This document shows positions 55,694 to 60,000 of a stretch of DNA of 60,000 bases, piece after piece. Below the pieces are notes generated by a model. That model searched no databases and was not told the DNA's origin. It worked only from the letters and a program-made list of their open reading frames with translations. How positions within the stretch are numbered: the stretch's first letter is position 1; each line of letters starts with the position of its first letter. The stretch is from Takakia lepidozioides. Its lineage: Eukaryota; Streptophyta; Takakiopsida; Takakiales; Takakiaceae. The DNA lies in contig CM060731.1 of assembly GCA_030704615.1 (NCBI GenBank), positions 91,432,756-91,492,755 on the forward strand, given 5' to 3'. Both the position numbers and the translations under genes were made by a program.

Positions 55694-58390
55694 TTATGGC
55701 ATGTGCATCCTGTGTAGCCTGTGTGGCTTGTGCTGGCTGTGAGAACCCTTGTGTTCTCTCATATGACCATGCACATGAGGCATCATGACATGCACTTCAT
55801 GCTCTGGTGGTGGTGCTGGTGTAGTCTGTTGCTCCTTCTCTGCTTCAAAATTCAAATCATGTTGTAATGGTCTATCATGGATACCACTGTATCCCTTTAA
55901 TTTGTTGGCATTGACACTACCAAGCATTTCTTTGTTAATTGTTTGTAACATGGCTGTGTTGTTATCATACATCTTCTGTATGACATAAGGTCTTTTCCAG
56001 GGAGACTTAAGCTTAGAAGCTTTAATCTTTCCCCTCTTCTGCAACCACAGTACCAAGTCTCTTATCTTAAAAGTTTTAAGTTTGCCTTCATCAAACCGAT
56101 CTTTCCTTTTCATCTGAATTCTGGCCATGTTATCTGCTGCATCAGCATGAACTTCTTCTACATGATATAGTTGATGTTTCCTTATTTTGATTGAATCTTC
56201 GAATTCCATTCTCCTTCCCCATTCAGTTGGAATATCATGAGTGTATTGTATTGCTGTATGCAGCGATTGGTGGCAACCCTATGCTCTATTCCAAAAGCAG
56301 TTTGGAATCCAAAAGAAAGAGTACTTTCTAAATTTTCCAGGGATTCATAAGATCAACATCCTCCTCATAAGCTATCGTGTTGCTTACAGGCTGTGGCTGT
56401 TCCCAGTATCATCATTGGAGGAAGCTCTCTCCCTTGCTTTATTTCTTTTGCTCTTGGGCTTTTCCTGTAGTGTTCCAGTCCCTCTGCCTTCTCTTCTGTT
56501 GGTTAACAAGAATTTCACTAGAAGTAAAGCTTCCATGCCATAGACTAATTGAAATGGTGTATACTTTGTAGTGACTTTGTATGAAGTCCTGTAAGACCAC
56601 AAAGCTGTTAGCAGTCACAGTTCTTGCAATAATTATGTACATCCTTAAATAAGGTAGGCCACCAGTATCCTGCAAGTGATATTTTTCTGCTGGTAGTCTC
56701 TTCTCCAAAATGTCCACCAGCTATCCTTTTATGAATTTCTTCCAAGACTTTATTAATTTCATGATGGTACAAGCATCTTTTCAGGACTCCATCTGGTCCT
56801 AACTTGTATAGCTTTCCTCCTATCATAGTATATGGTAAAGCCTTGATGGCTATTCTCTTTCTCTGCTCCTTCCCATAACTAGGTGGGCACTGTCCATGAG
56901 TCAAGTAATATCTGATTGGCCACTGCCAATCTAACCAGTCATCCGCCCCAACCTCTACTGCAAATAGGCTAGCATCAGGCAGTTGACTGTCCTGTGGCGG
57001 GTTCTCCTGTTGAAAGGCGTGACAAGTGATCTGCCACAAGATGCAAATGTCCAGGTTTGTAAACAACTTCAAATTCAAACTCATGCAGTATAATTAGCCA
57101 TCTTGCGTAACAACCAACATGTAGCCCAGCGGTAAGGGCATATACCCTCTTACGAGTGGTTGTGGGTTCAAACCACCTTATTGGTTGTTACAAAGGTGTC
57201 CACTTTCCTACCGGAAGGCAGTAGCCCTTTTGGGTCAAGTGACACCATAAATTACGCTTGCTTCGGCAACGCGTCCACCTTTTAGCCATCTTGCTATCCT
57301 TCCACTTATCAACTTGGCTTGTTCACCAAATAAATCAGAGCCTGATGGTCCACATAGAACATAAATTTTCTTCCCAACAAATAATGCCTGAACTTCTTGA
57401 CTGCATCAAAGCTTCTCTTTTGGTGATGCTATAGTTTCTTTCAGCACTGTTCAATAATCTGCTAGCATCGTATACAAGTGAATCTATGTTTCCCGTGACG
57501 TTTTGAGCTAACACAACTCCCAGTGCTTCTCGTGAGGCATCACAATGTACATGAAATACCATATACCAATGTGGGTTAATCAGCACAGGTGTAGTTGTTA
57601 CTGACAATGTAAGTTCCTCGAAGGCTTGTTGGCATTCAGGTGTCCATGCAAACCCAACATCCTTCTTCAAGAGTTTACTCAATGGTGCAGCCATCTGTGC
57701 CTACCGTCTGATAAACCATCTGTAGTAATTGGTTTGTCCAATGAATCTCCTTAGAGCCTTAACGTTATTTGGTGGTGGAGAGGCTTTAATAGCCTCTGTC
57801 TTTCTAGGATATACAAGCATTCCTTTTTGACACACAATGTGTCCCAAAAGAACTCCCGAGTTCACACAGAAAGTACATTTCTCAGGATTCAACCCAAGGC
57901 CTCTCATTCTGCATCTGGCTAAACATAACTCCAACTTATCCAAATGCTTCTTCTTAGAGCTATACACACTGAAGTCATCAAGAAAGACCTGGATAAAGTC
58001 ATCCAAATATTCTTGGAATGACTCACTAATTACTCTCTGAAAGGTAGCTGGTGCATTACAAAGTCCAAAGGGCATGACTTTATAAGCATAGGCTCCCCAA
58101 TCAGTAATGAAAGCAGTCTTTTCCTGGTCCTCCTCTGCCACTTGCACCTGATTGTAACCACTGAAGCCATCCATGAATGAATACATCTCATGACTTGCCA
58201 CAGTGTCTAACACGGCTTCTGTGAATGGCAGAGGGAATGGATCCTTCTGGTGCAATCATTCAACTTCTTGTAGTTGACACAAACTCTCAGTTTGCCATTT
58301 TTCTTTGGAACTATCACAATAGGTGATAGCCAAGTTGTATACTCTATTGGGTATATAAACTTAGGGAACCCCAGGTGAATCGCAGGTCTC
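55694..58390 (-). pseudogene. Ty3/gypsy pol relic: RT, RNase H, integrase
   Basis: Minus-strand blocks in order: WLSPIVIVPKKNGKLRVCVN (about 58335), MYSFMDGFSGYNQVQVAEED, KVMPFGLCNAPATFQRVISE, catalytic FLDD in QVFLDDFSVYS, GLNPEKCTFC, RRFIGQTNYYRWFI (end of RT, about 57720); RNase H FHVHCDASREALGVVLAQN and RNYSITKREAL; the integrase zinc-binding H-H-C-C region (HKRIAGGHFGEETTSRKI, CKNCDC, about 56610); then SYRTSYKVTTKYTPFQLVYG and the C-terminal domain (KLKSPWKRPYVIQKMYDNNT) to TAA. The central integrase core is deleted between about 56600 and 56610, and there are several frameshifts (about 58250, 57700, 56400). A SINE interrupts it at 57.1-57.3 kb. Confidence 0.88.
57094..57294 (+). mobile_element. 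Full-length tRNA-derived SINE with 13-bp target duplication
   Basis: The body 57107-57281 (175 bp) is flanked by TTAGCCATCTTGC at 57094-57106 and 57282-57294. The head is tRNA-like: GTAACAACCAA and TTGGTTGTTAC pair as an 11-bp acceptor-like stem, GTAGCCCAGCGGTAAGG matches the internal A box, and GGGTTCAAACCACC the B box. A possible anticodon loop CTTACGA would give TAC (Val). The 3' part (GGCAGTAGCC...ATTACGC...CTTCGGC) corresponds to the copies at 9.5 and 44.7 kb. It interrupts the gypsy pol relic. Confidence 0.85.
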
Positions 58391-58446
58391 ACGCTTGTTA
58401 TCGTTGTACAACATGCAATACAAAGCAGAGGCAGAAAGGAAACAGA

Positions 58447-58790
58447 GATCAATCGAAATTCATTCGATGGCTCAACGGATGGTTGGCCATCGAAATGATT
58501 TTGGTTGGCTTTGAGACTTGGCCACTATGTTCAATGTGCCATGTAAGACGCCCCAGAGTAATATGAGATCAATCGAAATTCGTTCAACGGGCCAACGGAT
58601 GGTTGCCCATCCAAATGATTTTTCGTTCGCTTTGAAACTTGGCCGGTGTGTTCAATGTACCCTCCGATACGTCCCAGTGTAATAATCGAAATTCGTTCGA
58701 TTGTCCAACGAGGCGTTCACTTGTCATCTGGTTTTTGTTCAATGCGAAAAAAAAGAAATCCTGCAATGCGCGCACGACTATTGCACCCAT
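58447..58790. repeat. Three diverged tandem units of about 118 bp
   Basis: ATCGAAATTCATTCGATGG, ATCGAAATTCGTTCAACGG and ATCGAAATTCGTTCGATTG start near 58451, 58570 and 58685, with shared CAACGGATGGTTG and GAAACTTGGCC downstream. Confidence 0.75.
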
Positions 58791-60000
58791 TGAACGGATG
58801 TGGTTGAAGCCCCTCTTTTGCCCGCATGTGCTCGAACATGTGCGGAGACACAACAGACGAATAAATCATTTGCCTCCCCATCGACGCGCTCCTCCCTCAA
58901 GCCATTCCACAATTTAATTGAATTTAAATTTATTTTAAGCCAGTAAATAGGTTTGCACTGCCTTTCATTGGGGGTTTCTGGCACGTATCGATTTCGTTTT
59001 TGGCTCAATTTTGTTCAGCGGCTTCCAGCATCCCACCGCTACTCCCCCGCCGAAATTCGGACCAATCAGACGACTTCGGAGCGAAGCGTGGCCAAGCCGA
59101 CGGTGCAAAAGGTAGTTGGAGGTGACTTCAGAGAATTTATGATCAAGTGGCAAGGTCAAGAACTCCAGAGGCATCACCATTAGAAGGTTTTCCAGGGAAG
59201 CAGTAAACTTTCTATATGACGGATCTATGAATAACGACGTTTGGAATTGGTTTTTCTACTCCGCTTGATCTGAGAATTTATAGGCAATTACGGAGCACCT
59301 AATCATAATTTATCACCAAGTTTGGTGATTTATGGTTAAGGTTGGCAGCGGCACCGAATTACAAGGCCTATGGCACTTGCGGCGACCAATTTAAATGATT
59401 TTTATATATTTCATTGGATGAAAGGACTCAAATTCGCCCTAGGGGGGGTTCTGGATGTTAACCGCCACCTAACGGTCAAAGAGGATGAGGAAGAACCCTT
59501 TGACCGGTTTCCCGGATGAGTTCCATCCAAATATTTGTTTATTGCATTTTAGTAGTTTTTTTTATTATATCTCCCTCTAGTTTATAACAGTTTTAAACTA
59601 TCCTACAATAATTTAAGAGTATAAAAGAAGGGCAAGGCTTCCTTGTTTCTTCACCTAGTTCATTTGTTTGCTTTGCTCTTGCTTTGTTGTAGTTTAGTTT
59701 GCTAGGGAGTGGAGCTTGAAGCTCCCTAGTTTAGGAAGACAATGAGTCTAGCCCGTTGTAGGCCTTGAGGCCATTTGCTTGTGGTAAGAAGGAAGTTCGA
59801 GATCACTATAGTGTAGATTGGAGAGACTTGGGACGAGCTATGGGTGGACAATGTTGACAAGCACCTAGAGAAAGGGTCTCACAAGAGCCACGCCATCGAG
59901 CCATTACAGCATCCCAAGCTCCCATTGCTCCTAAGATTGATAAACCACTTCCCTTACTTTGCTTTTGATGTTTATTTTTTGATATTCCATGTGGAGTGTA
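58791..60000. other. No confident gene; possible promoter near 59620
   Basis: Short frames only. TATAAAAG at 59620-59627 is followed by a hairpin GGGAGTGGAGCTTGAAGCTCCC (about 59705-59726, described only by its arms GGGAG/CTCCC). This may be the start of an LTR or gene continuing past the window. Support is weak. Confidence 0.3.

Noticed and set aside
57107-57190. Functional tRNA-Val gene
   Set aside because: The acceptor-like stem is 11 bp and anticodon-stem pairing is poor. A SINE body and target duplication surround it, so it is a SINE head.
53208-58390. Gag-like ORFs and gypsy pol as one intact element
   Set aside because: The gag-like pieces lie downstream (3') of pol on the same strand, which is the wrong order for a gypsy element, and no matching LTR pair encloses them.
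59620-59627. Strong promoter call at TATAAAAG
   Set aside because: Only a motif match in AT-rich DNA with no gene following inside the window. It is kept as a weak note only.

Overview
The window looks like nuclear DNA of a streptophyte (plant-lineage) organism whose genome is rich in repeats. A spliced DA1-type gene, two exons of a plant-like mevalonate diphosphate decarboxylase, L1-like LINEs, Ty1/copia and Ty3/gypsy pol remnants, and hAT, PIF/Harbinger and piggyBac-like short elements occur together, with long introns. A charophyte such as Chara is my best guess. That is inference, not something the sequence proves. I found no bacterial operons, rRNA genes, CRISPR arrays or free-standing tRNA genes.

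Region by region: 1-0.44 kb is GC-rich DNA with short GACCGCCA/TGGCGGTC palindromes. 0.6-7.3 kb holds two convergent pieces of one L1-like LINE family, possibly one element split by an inversion, around an unidentified exon (2.6-2.96 kb) and a decayed transposase C-terminus (3.8-4.4 kb). 8.29-9.03 kb has two recognisable decarboxylase exons. 9.5 kb is a short SINE copy and 10.15-10.56 kb a Harbinger-type MITE. 11.9-13.5 kb holds two LINE 3' fragments. 13.83-27.66 kb is the one clearly intact host gene, DA1-like, on the minus strand: 11 coding exons, 478 codons plus stop, every junction in phase. Its first intron is 9.8 kb and holds a head-to-tail array of 5'-truncated LINE copies separated by (GA)n/(TC)n tracts.

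28.8-30.65 kb holds a hAT-like MITE and a piggyBac-like element. 31.1-37.0 kb holds several arrays of short palindromes and an 8 x 96 bp tandem repeat. 37.26-37.80, 46.66-47.06 and 47.48-47.81 kb hold three damaged copies of a protein family I do not recognise. 38.1-40.8 kb is a MULE-like transposase relic. 41-43.7 kb is a second hAT MITE within degenerate tandem repeats. 44.76-45.72 kb is a transposon-type ORF with one stop. 47.9-51.7 kb is a large inverted repeat enclosing a copia pol relic. 51.75-55.7 kb holds gag-like ORFs and two solo LTRs, each with its own target duplication. 55.69-58.39 kb is a gypsy pol relic carrying a complete tRNA-derived SINE. The last 1.5 kb shows no gene.

Most of the window is transposable-element debris. 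The most unusual signals are: (1) palindrome arrays at many sites that share a CGGYRCCG-like centre but use different self-complementary arms in each array; (2) the unrecognised protein family lying beside those arrays; (3) the LINE array whose copies all join at (TC)n tracts, suggesting insertion into the element's own microsatellite tails.
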